From positions 1,366,874 to 1,430,873 of the forward strand of contig NZ_JAHVHV010000001.1 in assembly GCF_019802085.1 (NCBI RefSeq): a stretch of 64,000 nucleotides of DNA, written 5' to 3'. This document shows positions 27,902 to 36,978 of this stretch, one piece after another (within the stretch, counting starts at the first letter, position 1; every line of letters begins with the position of its first letter). Below the pieces are notes generated by a model. It was given only the letters and a program-made list of their open reading frames with translations, searched no databases and was not told where the DNA came from. The stretch is from Ferrimonas balearica (GTDB lineage: Bacteria > Pseudomonadota > Gammaproteobacteria > Enterobacterales > Shewanellaceae). The position numbers and the translations under genes are program-made.

Positions 27902-28207
27902 TCAGTCTTTGCGGATCTGAACCGTGAACACGGGCACCGGAACGATGACGCTCTGCACCGCCTTGTGCAGCCAGGCCAGCTCGTTGCGGTAACTGCCGTC
28001 ACTGGAGAAGTAGACCAGCTCCAGCTCGAACTGCCCCCCCTGGTAACCGCAGGTGACGATCTCCGTCTGCACGTCCGGGTGATCCACGTAGGCGGAGAGC
28101 GCACGCTCCACCCCGGGGACCAGCTCCTCGGGCAACTCGAAGGAGACATCGATGCGCATCAATGAAAAGGGGGCGGGCTCCCGCCCGATAAAAGGATCCT
28201 GGCTCAT
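27902..28207 (-). CDS. Small conserved-looking cytosolic protein
   Basis: This is a 101-residue protein (a shorter version from the Met at residue 17, MRIDVSFELPEEL, is possible). It has alternating strand-helix character and no membrane helix or signal peptide. It lies upstream of the DUF805-like gene on the same strand but is separated by a 131-base gap holding a nested inverted repeat. No family is recognised. Confidence 0.6.
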   Translation of the reverse strand: MSQDPFIGREPAPFSLMRIDVSFELPEELVPGVERALSAYVDHPDVQTEIVTCGYQGGQFELELVYFSSDGSYRNELAWLHKAVQSVIVPVPVFTVQIRKD

Positions 28208-28473
28208 GACAGATTCAACCCTCGACGCTCGTGCTCCTAGTGTACCCCAAGCGACCGCCGGGGAAAGGGGCTCAAGGGGGATCTGCTCACGCCGTGCTCA
28301 ATGGTGCTTTTATCGCCGCAGACCGTCCGGTTTTTCACCACTCAAGTGACGCTTTTGTACAGCTTTTATTCAATTTGGTTTGACTCGTCAGCGAGCGCTT
28401 TTTTCACTGGTGATGGCGGTTCATTGGCAGTAGACTTTCGCGCCGTTTTTGGCAGTAATCGTTGGGCGCACAG

Positions 28474-29103
28474 ATGGCACAGGAATTTGAGTTGGTGGCG
28501 GTAGAGGGCAACATCGGCGTGGGCAAATCCACCCTGGTGCCCAAGTTGGTGGAACGGCTGAACGAGATGGACGGTCGCCCCTGGAAGATGATCCTCGAGG
28601 ACGTGGACACCAACCCGGAGTTCCAGCGCCTGCTGGCCGCGTTCACCCGCGACCCCAGTCAGCGCATCGCCTTCCAGCGTTTTATCACCAACCACAGAGC
28701 CAGCCTGTGCCAGGACCTGGATCCGGCCTACAACTACGTGCTGGAGCGCTCCCTCTACTCCGATCTGGTGTTCTGCCAGGCCAACCTGCAGGAAGCCTGC
28801 CGCCCGGACGGCGCCGATCTGACCTACTACTATGACATCTGGGACAAGCTGGACGACTACCCCAAGGTGACCAGCGTCATCTACCTGAAGTCCAACCCCA
28901 CCCTCTCCTACCAGCGCATGGTGGAGCGGGCCCGGGACGCGGAAACCGGCACCAGCTACGACTACATCAAGCTGGTCTCCGATTGCCACGACACCTTCCT
29001 GCCGCACATCTGCCGGCAGAAAGAGACCCTGCTGCTGACCGAGGACTGGAGCCAGTTCGGCTGCGCCGAGCGAGTGGCCCGCCGCATCCTGCACAAGCTG
29101 TAA
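28474..29103 (+). CDS. Deoxynucleoside kinase
   Basis: This is a 209-residue kinase of the dCK/dGK family that phosphorylates deoxynucleosides in salvage. The P-loop GNIGVGKST is at about residues 13-21, the ERSLYSD motif at about 93-99 and an RARDAETG lid region at about 150-157. ATG 28474 is preferred over the TTG at 28462, although no clear Shine-Dalgarno sequence is present. It is a single-gene unit closed by a strong terminator. Confidence 0.88.
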   Translation: MAQEFELVAVEGNIGVGKSTLVPKLVERLNEMDGRPWKMILEDVDTNPEFQRLLAAFTRDPSQRIAFQRFITNHRASLCQDLDPAYNYVLERSLYSDLVFCQANLQEACRPDGADLTYYYDIWDKLDDYPKVTSVIYLKSNPTLSYQRMVERARDAETGTSYDYIKLVSDCHDTFLPHICRQKETLLLTEDWSQFGCAERVARRILHKL

Positions 29104-29110
29104 GTCGCAT

Positions 29111-29140
29111 AAAAACGCCGTCCCCAGGGACGGCGTTTTT
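29111..29140. terminator. Bidirectional terminator
   Basis: AAAAACGCCGTCCC and GGGACGGCGTTTTT pair across a two-base spacer. It serves the kinase gene and the convergent PH-domain gene. Confidence 0.92.
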
Positions 29141-29157
29141 GATCGGCTTGTCCGGCA

Positions 29158-29739
29158 CTACACCCGGTCGTTCTCCGGCGTAGCCTCCGGAGAGTTCGAT
29201 GGCCGCTCCGGCGATGCCGACAGGGCCGCTTCGATGCGCAGCAGAGTCTCGTGGATCGCCTTAAGGGTGGCCGGGTCCTCTGAGGTTGAGGCTGGCGCCG
29301 CGGTCGCTGGCGCCGGGCCGCTCAGGGCATCCCGCTGGGCCAGAACCGCTTCGCGAAACTCGGGCGCCCCTTCGAGCCCAATCAGGGAGACCAGCGCCCC
29401 CTCTCCGGACTGACCGGCGGTCTCCACCGTCAGCCGGTGCAGGCCAAAGGCGCGCATCAAGGGCCCCTGGATCATCCCCATGTCGGTGATCTTCTCAAGG
29501 GGGATGGTTTTCTCCCGCTTCACCCAGATCCCCTTTTTCACCTTGAGCGCCTTGGCGGTCAGCACGCACTCCATGTTGGCCAGGTAGCGGCGGGTGCCCC
29601 AGAGCCCCAGGGGGATCCACAACAGCAGCAGCGGCAAGCCAACGATGGTGACGCCAAAGGCGATGGCGCCGGTGGTCACCCAGTAGGTGCACACCTTGGG
29701 GTTAAAGCGGCCCGTCAGAATCGGGGTGTCCTCGGTCAT
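29158..29739 (-). CDS. PH-domain (DUF304-type) membrane protein
   Basis: This is a 193-residue protein. Two close hydrophobic stretches form a membrane hairpin (about residues 20-48). A bacterial PH domain follows (about 55-130), with TAKALKVKKGIWVKREKTIPLEKITDM typical of DUF304/bPH2. A Pro/Ala/Ser-rich spacer and a helical tail (TLKAIHETLLRIEAAL) end the protein. The role of this family is poorly defined; some members affect membrane stress or export. Confidence 0.8.
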   Translation of the reverse strand: MTEDTPILTGRFNPKVCTYWVTTGAIAFGVTIVGLPLLLLWIPLGLWGTRRYLANMECVLTAKALKVKKGIWVKREKTIPLEKITDMGMIQGPLMRAFGLHRLTVETAGQSGEGALVSLIGLEGAPEFREAVLAQRDALSGPAPATAAPASTSEDPATLKAIHETLLRIEAALSASPERPSNSPEATPENDRV

Positions 29740-29898
29740 GGTCTGCCTCCCTGGCTATCAGTGTGTTCATCTTAAAAGTCAAAGCGATAGCAAGTCACCC
29801 CCGGATTGTTCCTTTTGCCCACGTCCTCCCCCGGCCTTGGCCCGGCAGTTCTGCCCCATACTTACCCCATCCGGGGTAGCGATGGCACAGGAGGCGAG

Positions 29899-30372
29899 AT
29901 GGGATTTTCTGAGCCCGAGGTGGTGGCGGTGACGCCGCAGTGGCTGCCGGTGTACCAGAACCTGGCCCAGGCCTACGAAAGTGAGTTCTCCCGCCTGACC
30001 CGTAAAAAGCCCGACCGAGAGGGGCGATTCTGTCGTGGCACCGAGTTGGGGGAGACGGTGGAGGGGTTCTTGCTCTACCAGGATGGGATCCCCTGCGGCC
30101 TGGCCAGCGTGGTGGACCATGGCGATCAACACGAGGTGCGCGATCTCTACATCATTCCCGCCTGCCGTCACGGCCACCTGGGGCGCCACCTGGTGCAATC
30201 CCTGCTGGACCGCCATCCGGGGATCTGGATAAGCCGACCCATGGAGAGCGCCCAGGATCTGGTGAAGTTCTGGCAGCGGGTGCTGGAGGACTACACCCAC
30301 GGCCACTTCGAGCAGCAGCGGATGTCGGATCCCCAGTACGGCGCCGTTATCCAGTTCCGTTTCTGGCGCTGA
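29899..30372 (+). CDS. GNAT-family N-acetyltransferase
   Basis: This is a 157-residue protein from ATG 29899, which follows GGAGG. It has the GNAT fold signs: VRDLYIIPACRHGHLGRHLVQ covers strand 4, the acetyl-CoA pyrophosphate loop (R-x-x-G-x-G/L-like) and helix 3. The acceptor substrate cannot be predicted. It is a monocistronic unit ended by the terminator at 30383-30408. Confidence 0.8.
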   Translation: MGFSEPEVVAVTPQWLPVYQNLAQAYESEFSRLTRKKPDREGRFCRGTELGETVEGFLLYQDGIPCGLASVVDHGDQHEVRDLYIIPACRHGHLGRHLVQSLLDRHPGIWISRPMESAQDLVKFWQRVLEDYTHGHFEQQRMSDPQYGAVIQFRFWR

Positions 30373-30382
30373 CCGCCCCATC

Positions 30383-30408
30383 AAAAAAGCGCCCCGAGGG
30401 GCGCTTTT
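30383..30408. terminator. Bidirectional terminator
   Basis: AAAAAAGCGCCCC and GGGGCGCTTTT pair with almost no loop. It lies between the convergent GNAT gene and folD. Confidence 0.9.
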
Positions 30409-30409
30409 C

Positions 30410-31300
30410 TCAACCTTGCTGCTGGCGGTAGGCCTGCAGGGTATTACGCAGCAGGCAGGCGATGGTCATGGGCCCGACGCCCCCGGGCACCGGAGTGATG
30501 GCCGAGGCCACCGCCGCCACCTCGTCAAAGGCCACGTCCCCCACCAGGCGGGGCTTACCGTCGCGCTCCACCCGGTTGATCCCCACATCCAGCACCACGG
30601 CGCCGGGTTTGACCCAGTCCGCCCGCACCAGCTCCGGCCGGCCGACGGCCACGATCAGGATGTCCGCCTGACGGCACAGCGCTTCGATGTTTTCTGTGCG
30701 GGAGTGGACCACGGAGACGGTGCAGTGCTGCTCCAGGGCCAACAGTGCCGCGGGCTTGCCGACGATGTTGGAGCGACCCACCACCACCACATGCTTGCCG
30801 CTCAACCGCTCGCCCAGGGTGTGGCGCAGCATAATAAGGCACCCCAGTGGCGTGCAGGGCACCAGTCGGTCCGGCGCGCCGGCCATCAAGCGGCCCATAT
30901 TGACCGGATGGAACCCGTCCACGTCCTTTTCCGGGGCAATGGCCTGGATCACCTTCTGCTCATCGATGTGCTTGGGCAGTGGCAGCTGCACCAGGATGCC
31001 GTGCACTTGTGGGTCCCGGTTTAAGGTCTCAAGCAGCCCCAGAAGATCCGACTCGGTGCTTTGCACCGCCAGGCGGTGCTCCCGGCTTTGAATGCCCGCC
31101 TGCTGGCACTTAAGCAGCTTGTTGCGCACGTACACCTGGCTGGCCGGGTCCTCCCCCACCAGCACCACCGCCAGACAGGGCTGGGCCTGGCCTGCAGCGG
31201 TCAACTGGCACACCTCCTGGGTCACCTCGTCCAGCACCTGCTGGGCGATCGCCTTGCCGTCAATCAGGGCCGCTTCGGTCTGTTTCGGGTTTTCCGTCAT
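30410..31300 (-). CDS. folD: Bifunctional methylene-THF dehydrogenase / cyclohydrolase FolD
   Basis: This is a 296-residue enzyme that interconverts 5,10-methylene-THF and 10-formyl-THF using NADP, feeding one-carbon units to purine and formyl-Met synthesis. Signature blocks are visible: [15 protein letters not shown] (catalytic Lys region), [25 protein letters not shown], and the Rossmann [11 protein letters not shown]. The C-terminal [16 protein letters not shown] is complete. It is a single gene, ended by the shared terminator directly downstream. Confidence 0.96.
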   Translation of the reverse strand: MTENPKQTEAALIDGKAIAQQVLDEVTQEVCQLTAAGQAQPCLAVVLVGEDPASQVYVRNKLLKCQQAGIQSREHRLAVQSTESDLLGLLETLNRDPQVHGILVQLPLPKHIDEQKVIQAIAPEKDVDGFHPVNMGRLMAGAPDRLVPCTPLGCLIMLRHTLGERLSGKHVVVVGRSNIVGKPAALLALEQHCTVSVVHSRTENIEALCRQADILIVAVGRPELVRADWVKPGAVVLDVGINRVERDGKPRLVGDVAFDEVAAVASAITPVPGGVGPMTIACLLRNTLQAYRQQQG

Positions 31301-31551
31301 TGTTGTTCTCGTTTTTCTAGAAAGAGCCGCAGCTTACCGAAGTTGGGTAAACGGATCTAAGGGGAGGATCACGACCCGCTCAAAATCTCAGCACTGGGGC
31401 CACCGGGGCAGGTGAAGGCCGCCGGTGGGGCTGCCTTTTGCCCCCTTAGGCGTCATAATGATTTTCTGCCTGCCAGTGCCCTGAGCCGGGCAGCCGTTGT
31501 ACCACCCCGCGCCACCGGGCCTCGCCCGCCACGCGTTCACCAGGAAGTGAG

Positions 31552-33294
31552 ATGTCCCTCTTTGTGCACTTGGGCTGGTTTTTCCGCCAGCACGCCCGAA
31601 CCTATGCCTTGGCCGTTGTGATGCTGCTGGCGGTGGCCCTGCTCAATATGCTGGTGCCCTACCTGATTGGCCAGACCGTCGACGGCCTGCTGACCGTCCC
31701 CACCGGCGGCGACTGGGACGGCGGCTACCTGCCCCAGCTGCTGGGGATCGCCATCGCCCTCTACCTGCTGCGCTTTGGTTGGCGCGTGGTGCTCTTTGGC
31801 ACCTCCTACCAACTGGGCACCGTGCTGCGCCACCGCTTCTACCAGCGCCTCACCCGCCAGGGCCAGGCGTTTTTCAGCCAGCACAACACCGGCGATCTGA
31901 TGGCCCGGGCCACCAACGACATCGACGCGGTGGAGATGGCCGCCGGCGAGGGGATCCTCTCCGGCTTCGACGGGATCCTCACCTTTATCCTGGTGCTGGC
32001 GATGATGTTCGTGGTGATCGACTGGCGCCTGGCCCTGGTGGCCCTGGTGCCCTTCCCCTTTATGGGCTGGGCCTTCTACAAAATTTCCAAGCGGCTGCAC
32101 CTGCACTTTCGCGACTCCCTGGAGAAGTTCTCCACCTTGAACGACGCCACCCAGCAGGCGATCGTCGGGGTGCGTCTGGTCAAGGCGATGGGGCGGGAGC
32201 AGGTGGAGTCCGACCGCTTCGGCGCCATCGCCGATGACGCCGCCAAGAGCAACTACCAGGTGGCCCGCACCGAAGCGCTCTACGACCCGGTGATCTTCGT
32301 GTGCCTGACCCTGGCCAGCGCCCTGACCCTGGGTTTCGGCGCCTTCCTCATCCACCATGGCGAGTTGACCGTGGGCCAGCTCACCAGCTTCTCCCTCTAC
32401 CTGGGTCAGCTCATCTGGCCGATGTTCGCCTTTGGCTGGCTGCTCAACATCGTCGAGCGCGGCAGTGCCGCCAACGGCCGCATCGAGGCGATGCTCAAGG
32501 TGCCGGACAGCGTGGCGGATCTCGGCCAGGGCGAGGTCACCGACCCCACCCTGGAGGCCAACAGCCTCACCTTTGCCTACCAAAGCGGCGAGAGCGCGGC
32601 GCTCAATGGCCTCTCCCTGACCCTGCCTCCGGGCCACACCCTGGGCATCGCCGGGCCCACCGGCGCCGGCAAGACCACCCTGGTGCAGCTGATGATGCGC
32701 TACTGGGAGGCCGAGCCGGGCCAACTCACCCTGGGGGGACAGCACCTGGCCCACTACCGGCTCAACAGCCTGCGCAGCGCCTTTGCCTATGTGCCCCAGG
32801 ACAGCTTCCTGTTCAGCGCCTCCATCCGCGACAACATCGCCCTGGCCTGGCCGGAGGCGTCGGATGAGGCGGTGGCCGAAGCCGCCCGCCTGGCGGCCAT
32901 ACACGAGGACATCCTGCGCTTCCCCGAGGGCTATCAGACCCTGGTGGGGGAGCGCGGCGTCACCCTCTCCGGCGGTCAGCGCCAGCGCATCGCCATTGCC
33001 CGGGCCCTGCTCTCCCGCGCCCCCATCCTGGTGCTGGACGACGCCCTCTCTGCGGTGGACGTGGAGACCGAGCAAACCATTTTGACCCACCTGCGGGCCC
33101 ACCGACCCGACCAGAGCCGCATCATCATCAGCCACCGTCTCGCCTCGATGGCCCAGGCGGATGAGATCCTGGTGCTGGGCCACGGCGAGTGCCTGGAGCG
33201 GGGAGATCACCGACAACTGAGCCAGCAGGACGGCTGGTATGGCCGCATGTGGACCTATCAACAGATGGAGGCGCAGATCCATGAGCAGCACTGA
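31552..33294 (+). CDS. mdlA: ABC exporter half-transporter (MdlA type)
   Basis: This is a 580-residue protein: six membrane helices (about residues 15-310) followed by an ATPase domain. Walker A is GPTGAGKTT, the signature LSGGQRQRI and Walker B ILVLDDALS. The usual catalytic Glu after Walker B is Asp here, as in the degenerate half of heterodimeric exporters. It overlaps the partner gene by 14 bp, so the two are made in equal amounts. The substrate is unknown. E. coli MdlAB/SmdAB is a multidrug-type exporter. Confidence 0.9.
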   Translation: MSLFVHLGWFFRQHARTYALAVVMLLAVALLNMLVPYLIGQTVDGLLTVPTGGDWDGGYLPQLLGIAIALYLLRFGWRVVLFGTSYQLGTVLRHRFYQRLTRQGQAFFSQHNTGDLMARATNDIDAVEMAAGEGILSGFDGILTFILVLAMMFVVIDWRLALVALVPFPFMGWAFYKISKRLHLHFRDSLEKFSTLNDATQQAIVGVRLVKAMGREQVESDRFGAIADDAAKSNYQVARTEALYDPVIFVCLTLASALTLGFGAFLIHHGELTVGQLTSFSLYLGQLIWPMFAFGWLLNIVERGSAANGRIEAMLKVPDSVADLGQGEVTDPTLEANSLTFAYQSGESAALNGLSLTLPPGHTLGIAGPTGAGKTTLVQLMMRYWEAEPGQLTLGGQHLAHYRLNSLRSAFAYVPQDSFLFSASIRDNIALAWPEASDEAVAEAARLAAIHEDILRFPEGYQTLVGERGVTLSGGQRQRIAIARALLSRAPILVLDDALSAVDVETEQTILTHLRAHRPDQSRIIISHRLASMAQADEILVLGHGECLERGDHRQLSQQDGWYGRMWTYQQMEAQIHEQH

Positions 33295-35062
33295 GCGGAC
33301 CGGCGGCACCTTCGCCCTGCTGGCCGGGTACATCTACAAGGACAAGCCGCTGCTGGCCAAGGCCTTGACCCTGCTGGTGCTGGCCACCGCCCTGGACGTG
33401 GCCGGCCCCATCCTGGCCAAGATCTTCATCGACGATCACCTGCTTAAGGGGGACTTCGCTCCCGCCGCCCTGACCGGCCTGCTGCTGCTGTACGGTGTCA
33501 CCCAGCTGGGCAGTGCCTGGCTGCGTTACCAGCAGACCCTGCGCTTCTCCGAGATGGCCCTCAGTGCCGTGCTGGACATCCGCCGCCGGGTGTTCGGCCA
33601 CGTGGTGCGCCTGCCGATGAGCTACTTCGATCACGCCCGTACGGGGCAGCTGGTCAGTCGCATCACCAACGACACCGAGTCCATCAAGGATCTCTACGTC
33701 CAGTTCCTCTCCAACGTGCTGGGCAACGCCATCCTGCTCATCGGCATGCTGATCGCCATGGCGCTGTTGGATCTGAAACTGATGATCATCGCCCTGGGCC
33801 TCGTGCCCACGGTAGTGCTGATCATCTACCTCTACCAGCGCTTCTCCGGCCCCGCCGTGGCCCACTCTCGGGCCCTGCGCTCCGACATCAACGCCAACAT
33901 CAGCGAGTCCATCGCCGGCATGGCGGTGATCCAGGCCACCGCCGGGCAGCAGCGCTACCTGGAGCGCTTCGACGAGGTCAACCAGGGCTACTACGGCGCG
34001 CGGATGAAGACGGTGCGGATCGGCGCCGCCCTGCTTCGCCCGGCCATCGACATGCTGGCAGTGCTGGTGCTGGTGGCGATCATCGCCCTGTTTGGCGTGC
34101 AGGTGGTGGAGGGGGTAGCCCAGGTGGGGGTGCTGTACGCCTTCTTAAGCTACATGGGCCGCTTTACCGAGCCGCTGGCGGAGATCACCCAGCGCTTCAA
34201 CCTCTACCAGCAGGCGATGGTGGCCGGTGACCGGGTCTCCACCCTGCTGGCCCAGGAGGAGCAGCACTACCAGTCCGAGCAGGCCCAGGTGCAGCGCGGG
34301 GCGATCGCCCTTAAGGATCTGCGCTTTGGCTACAGCGAGGACAAGCCGGTGCTCAAGGGGCTCAACCTGGCGGTGCCCGCCGGGGGGTTCTACGCCGTGG
34401 TGGGCCACACCGGCAGCGGCAAGAGCACCCTGCTCTCCCTGCTGCTGAACTTCTATCCCAGTGCGCCCGGCCAGATCCAGCTCGATGACCAGGACCTGGT
34501 GCAATACGGCCACGACGGGCTGCGCCAGGGGGTGGGCCTTATTCCCCAGGAGCCCTTCGTCCTGGCCGCCAGTCTGTACGACAACATCGACATGGGCCGC
34601 GGACTGGGCCAGGCGGCGGTGGAGTCCGCCGCCAAGCGCGCCCATTTGCACCACGTGATCACCGCCCTGCCCCAGGGCTATCAGACCGAACTGGGTGAGG
34701 GGGGGATGCGCCTGTCCACCGGCCAGCGCCAGCAGCTCATCATCGCCCGGGCCCTGGCGGCCTCACCGAAGATCCTGCTGCTGGATGAGGCCACCGCCAA
34801 CGTCGACAGCGAAACCGAGCAGGTGGTGCAGGCGGCCCTCAATGACCTGCGCGGCGAGGTAACCCTTATCGTGGTTGCCCACCGGCTCTCCACCATTCGC
34901 CACGCGGATCAGATTGTGGTGCTGGCCCATGGGGAGATCATCGAGCAGGGGGATCACGCCAGCCTGATGGCCGAGCCCGAGGGCCACTACAAGGCGATGT
35001 ACGAGTTGCAGTTGCAGGCCCTCAAGGTGGCCGAGGCGGAGCAGGAGGAGCTGGCCGGCTGA
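33281..35062 (+). CDS. mdlB: ABC exporter half-transporter (MdlB type)
   Basis: This is a 593-residue partner half-transporter, starting at ATG 33281 inside the end of mdlA. It has six membrane helices, then Walker A GHTGSGKST, a signature in the variant form LSTGQRQQL, and Walker B ILLLDEATA with an intact catalytic Glu. The canonical Walker B here and the altered one in MdlA predict one active and one degenerate ATP site in the heterodimer. An intrinsic terminator follows. Confidence 0.9.
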   Translation: MSSTERTGGTFALLAGYIYKDKPLLAKALTLLVLATALDVAGPILAKIFIDDHLLKGDFAPAALTGLLLLYGVTQLGSAWLRYQQTLRFSEMALSAVLDIRRRVFGHVVRLPMSYFDHARTGQLVSRITNDTESIKDLYVQFLSNVLGNAILLIGMLIAMALLDLKLMIIALGLVPTVVLIIYLYQRFSGPAVAHSRALRSDINANISESIAGMAVIQATAGQQRYLERFDEVNQGYYGARMKTVRIGAALLRPAIDMLAVLVLVAIIALFGVQVVEGVAQVGVLYAFLSYMGRFTEPLAEITQRFNLYQQAMVAGDRVSTLLAQEEQHYQSEQAQVQRGAIALKDLRFGYSEDKPVLKGLNLAVPAGGFYAVVGHTGSGKSTLLSLLLNFYPSAPGQIQLDDQDLVQYGHDGLRQGVGLIPQEPFVLAASLYDNIDMGRGLGQAAVESAAKRAHLHHVITALPQGYQTELGEGGMRLSTGQRQQLIIARALAASPKILLLDEATANVDSETEQVVQAALNDLRGEVTLIVVAHRLSTIRHADQIVVLAHGEIIEQGDHASLMAEPEGHYKAMYELQLQALKVAEAEQEELAG

Positions 35063-35072
35063 GCCAAACCAA

Positions 35073-35095
35073 ACAGGGGCCCGTCGGGCCCCTGT
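35073..35095. terminator. Terminator after mdlB
   Basis: ACAGGGGCCCG and GGGCCCCTGT form a strong stem with almost no loop, followed by GTTCTT. It lies between mdlB and a convergent small gene. Confidence 0.8.
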
Positions 35096-35117
35096 GTTCT
35101 TGCGCGTTCTGTCGCGC

Positions 35118-35309
35118 TTATTTGAGTTTGAACAGCCCAATCAGGGCGCAGATGGCGCCGCCAATCATGCCAGCCCAGGCTTCCATGGGGGCATCGCCGC
35201 TGAGGGCGCGGGTCACCTGAGAGCTGGCGGAGTCGTAGATGTTGTAGCCCCAGGCCGCCAACGCCACGCCGATGACCAGCAATACGATTCCCACGATCTT
35301 GTTATTCAT
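35118..35309 (-). CDS. DUF3185 small membrane protein
   Basis: This is a 63-residue protein with two membrane helices (about residues 4-22 and 46-61) and a short polar loop. It matches the DUF3185 pattern (MNNKIVGIVLLVIGVALAAWGYN … GGAICALIGLFKLK). The frame extends to 35444, but ATG 35309 gives the family N-terminus. The function is unknown. Confidence 0.85.
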   Translation of the reverse strand: MNNKIVGIVLLVIGVALAAWGYNIYDSASSQVTRALSGDAPMEAWAGMIGGAICALIGLFKLK

Positions 35310-35475
35310 CACTACCTCGCTGTTAAGGGCCGCTCTGGTGCAGCCGCATACCGAATGGCCGGTGTGGGCCCAATCGGGCCCCGGATCCTGCGGGGTCATC
35401 TCGCCTAACGCACTGACAAACCCCAACAAGTCAGACGCTAACACATTTTTTGCCTTTTGTTAGCAATGCCGGTGC

Positions 35476-35542
35476 GGCCTGAAGCCCACCCCTGCCCCAA
35501 ACTTGGGGGGCAAACGCCCCAAGGGGGTGCAGATCTCAGGCC
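35476..35542. other. Strongly structured non-coding element
   Basis: Outer arms GGCCTGA (35476-35482) and TCAGGCC (35536-35542) enclose further pairings, CACCCC with GGGGTG and CCCCAA with TTGGGG. No gene overlaps it. It lies in the DUF3185/Omp85 intergenic region, directly before an AT-rich stretch. Confidence 0.55.
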
Positions 35543-35602
35543 AGCAGCGCGACAAACCATGCTTAAGACCTTGTTAAATATGGATTTTATATTTTTGGCA
35601 CG

Positions 35603-35685
35603 GCGCTGGCTTTGGGGATGGGGCTGTCTCACCCCATTGTCATTTTGAACATCGGCCCCTTCCTCGTGAATCGGGCCGTTTTTTT
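35603..35685 (+). ncRNA. Candidate small RNA with intrinsic terminator
   Basis: A + strand terminator (CGGCCC/GGGCCG then seven T, 35653-35685) has no protein gene upstream of it; the nearest + strand gene ended at 35062 with its own terminator. About 35 bases before it is the hairpin ATGGGG-N8-CCCCAT, and before that an AT-rich stretch (35570-35600) that could hold a promoter. A transcript of about 80 nt is predicted. The start is approximate, and I do not recognise a known RNA family. Confidence 0.4.
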
Positions 35686-35702
35686 GCCCCCATGAAACGG
35701 CA

Positions 35703-35723
35703 AAGGGGCCCACAGGCCCCCTT
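35703..35723 (-). terminator. Terminator of the Omp85-type gene
   Basis: On the minus strand AAGGGGGCC and GGCCCCTT pair around TGTG and are followed by TGCCGTTTC, 22 bases after the stop at 35745. The U-run is weak. Confidence 0.6.
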
Positions 35724-35744
35724 AGAAAATGCGATGCCGACCGG

Positions 35745-36902
35745 TCAGAACACTTCGTTGACGTGGAAGTAGAAGGTGGTTTCGTGCTCGCCAAAGCCGA
35801 TGTCCGCCCGCACGTTCACCTTGTCCTTCACCTTGAGGCGAAAGCCGGTGCCGTAGCTGGCCAGGGTGTCGTCCCAAAGCCCGGAGACGTCCTCGGCCAC
35901 AGTGCCGGCGGCGCCCCAGAACACCATCCCCAGTCGCCAGTAGATGGGCAGGCGGTACTCCACCTGGGCCATCATCATCTGGTTGTCCCGGTAGCGGCCC
36001 TGGATGTAGCCCCGCATGGCGTCATCGCCCCCCAGATCCGGCAAGCGGTTCCAGGGCACCTCGCCAGAGGTGAGATCCGCCCGCACCTGCCAGGCCAGCA
36101 ATCCCGGGCCCGGGGCCAAGGAGAGGTACTGGGAGGCGGCCAGGTTGTAGGCGCCAAAGCTGTTGCCGTTGGTGTCGTCGTAGTAGGCCCCGAGCTCCGC
36201 CTTCAGGTACATCCCCTCGGAGGCGCTCAGGGTGTTGTCCCGGGAGTCGTACACCCCGGTGACGAAGGCGCCGTAGCTGGTGTTGTTCACCAGTTGATCC
36301 GGCGGCGGCAGGACACCGCCCTCCAGCTCCACCTCATGGGGACGCACCACCTCCAGGTTGGCCCCCACCCCGGCAAAAAGGTGGCCGCCGATGCGGGTCA
36401 GCCACATGGGCTCCAGGGTCAGCAGCCGCTCGGAGTAATCAATCTTGTTGTCGTCCTGCTGGCCCTGATCGTACCCGATGCCGTAGAACACCGCGGTGTC
36501 GTCCCGCACCTTGAACTCCAGGTGGAAGCGATCATCCCCACGGTTGAAAAAGTGGGTGGCTTCGGTGGAGAGGCCGATGGAGCCGTTGGTAGAGACGTAG
36601 GGGTTCAGTACCACCGAGGAGGGCTGCAAGGTGCCGCCCTCGGTTTCCCCATAGAGGCCGACGTAGAGCAGCCCCACCCCCAGCCCCTGCTCCGGGGTGT
36701 AGAACACCGCCGGGATGTAGCTGGAGTTCAGCCCCTGGCTCTCGTCGTACTCCTCCTCGGCACCAAAGACCGCAAAGAGGCTCTCCAGCCGGTCGATGAC
36801 GGAGTTGGGCTCGGTTTCGAACAGGGGCACCACCTCTTCGGCGGCAACCGGCGCCAGCAACAGGCCGGGCAACAGGGACAGGGCACGCAGGGCTTTCATC
36901 AC
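35745..36902 (-). CDS. Omp85/BamA-type outer-membrane barrel without POTRA domains
   Basis: This is a 385-residue protein with a signal peptide (cut near VAAEE). A short acidic segment and a beta-barrel of about 310 residues follow, rich in alternating aromatic strands and ending in Phe (HVNEVF). The DAMRGYIQGRYRDNQ segment near residue 295 corresponds to the conserved RGF/Y loop of the bacterial surface antigen family. No POTRA repeats are present, so it is a small, barrel-only member. A cargo or lipid partner is unknown. A terminator lies just downstream. Confidence 0.82.
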   Translation of the reverse strand: MMKALRALSLLPGLLLAPVAAEEVVPLFETEPNSVIDRLESLFAVFGAEEEYDESQGLNSSYIPAVFYTPEQGLGVGLLYVGLYGETEGGTLQPSSVVLNPYVSTNGSIGLSTEATHFFNRGDDRFHLEFKVRDDTAVFYGIGYDQGQQDDNKIDYSERLLTLEPMWLTRIGGHLFAGVGANLEVVRPHEVELEGGVLPPPDQLVNNTSYGAFVTGVYDSRDNTLSASEGMYLKAELGAYYDDTNGNSFGAYNLAASQYLSLAPGPGLLAWQVRADLTSGEVPWNRLPDLGGDDAMRGYIQGRYRDNQMMMAQVEYRLPIYWRLGMVFWGAAGTVAEDVSGLWDDTLASYGTGFRLKVKDKVNVRADIGFGEHETTFYFHVNEVF

Positions 36903-36978
36903 AATAACTATCTAAAGAACAACCATTAGCACGGGATTATAACGGCCATCCCCGGCCAGCCATAGGGCGCATTTGGTC

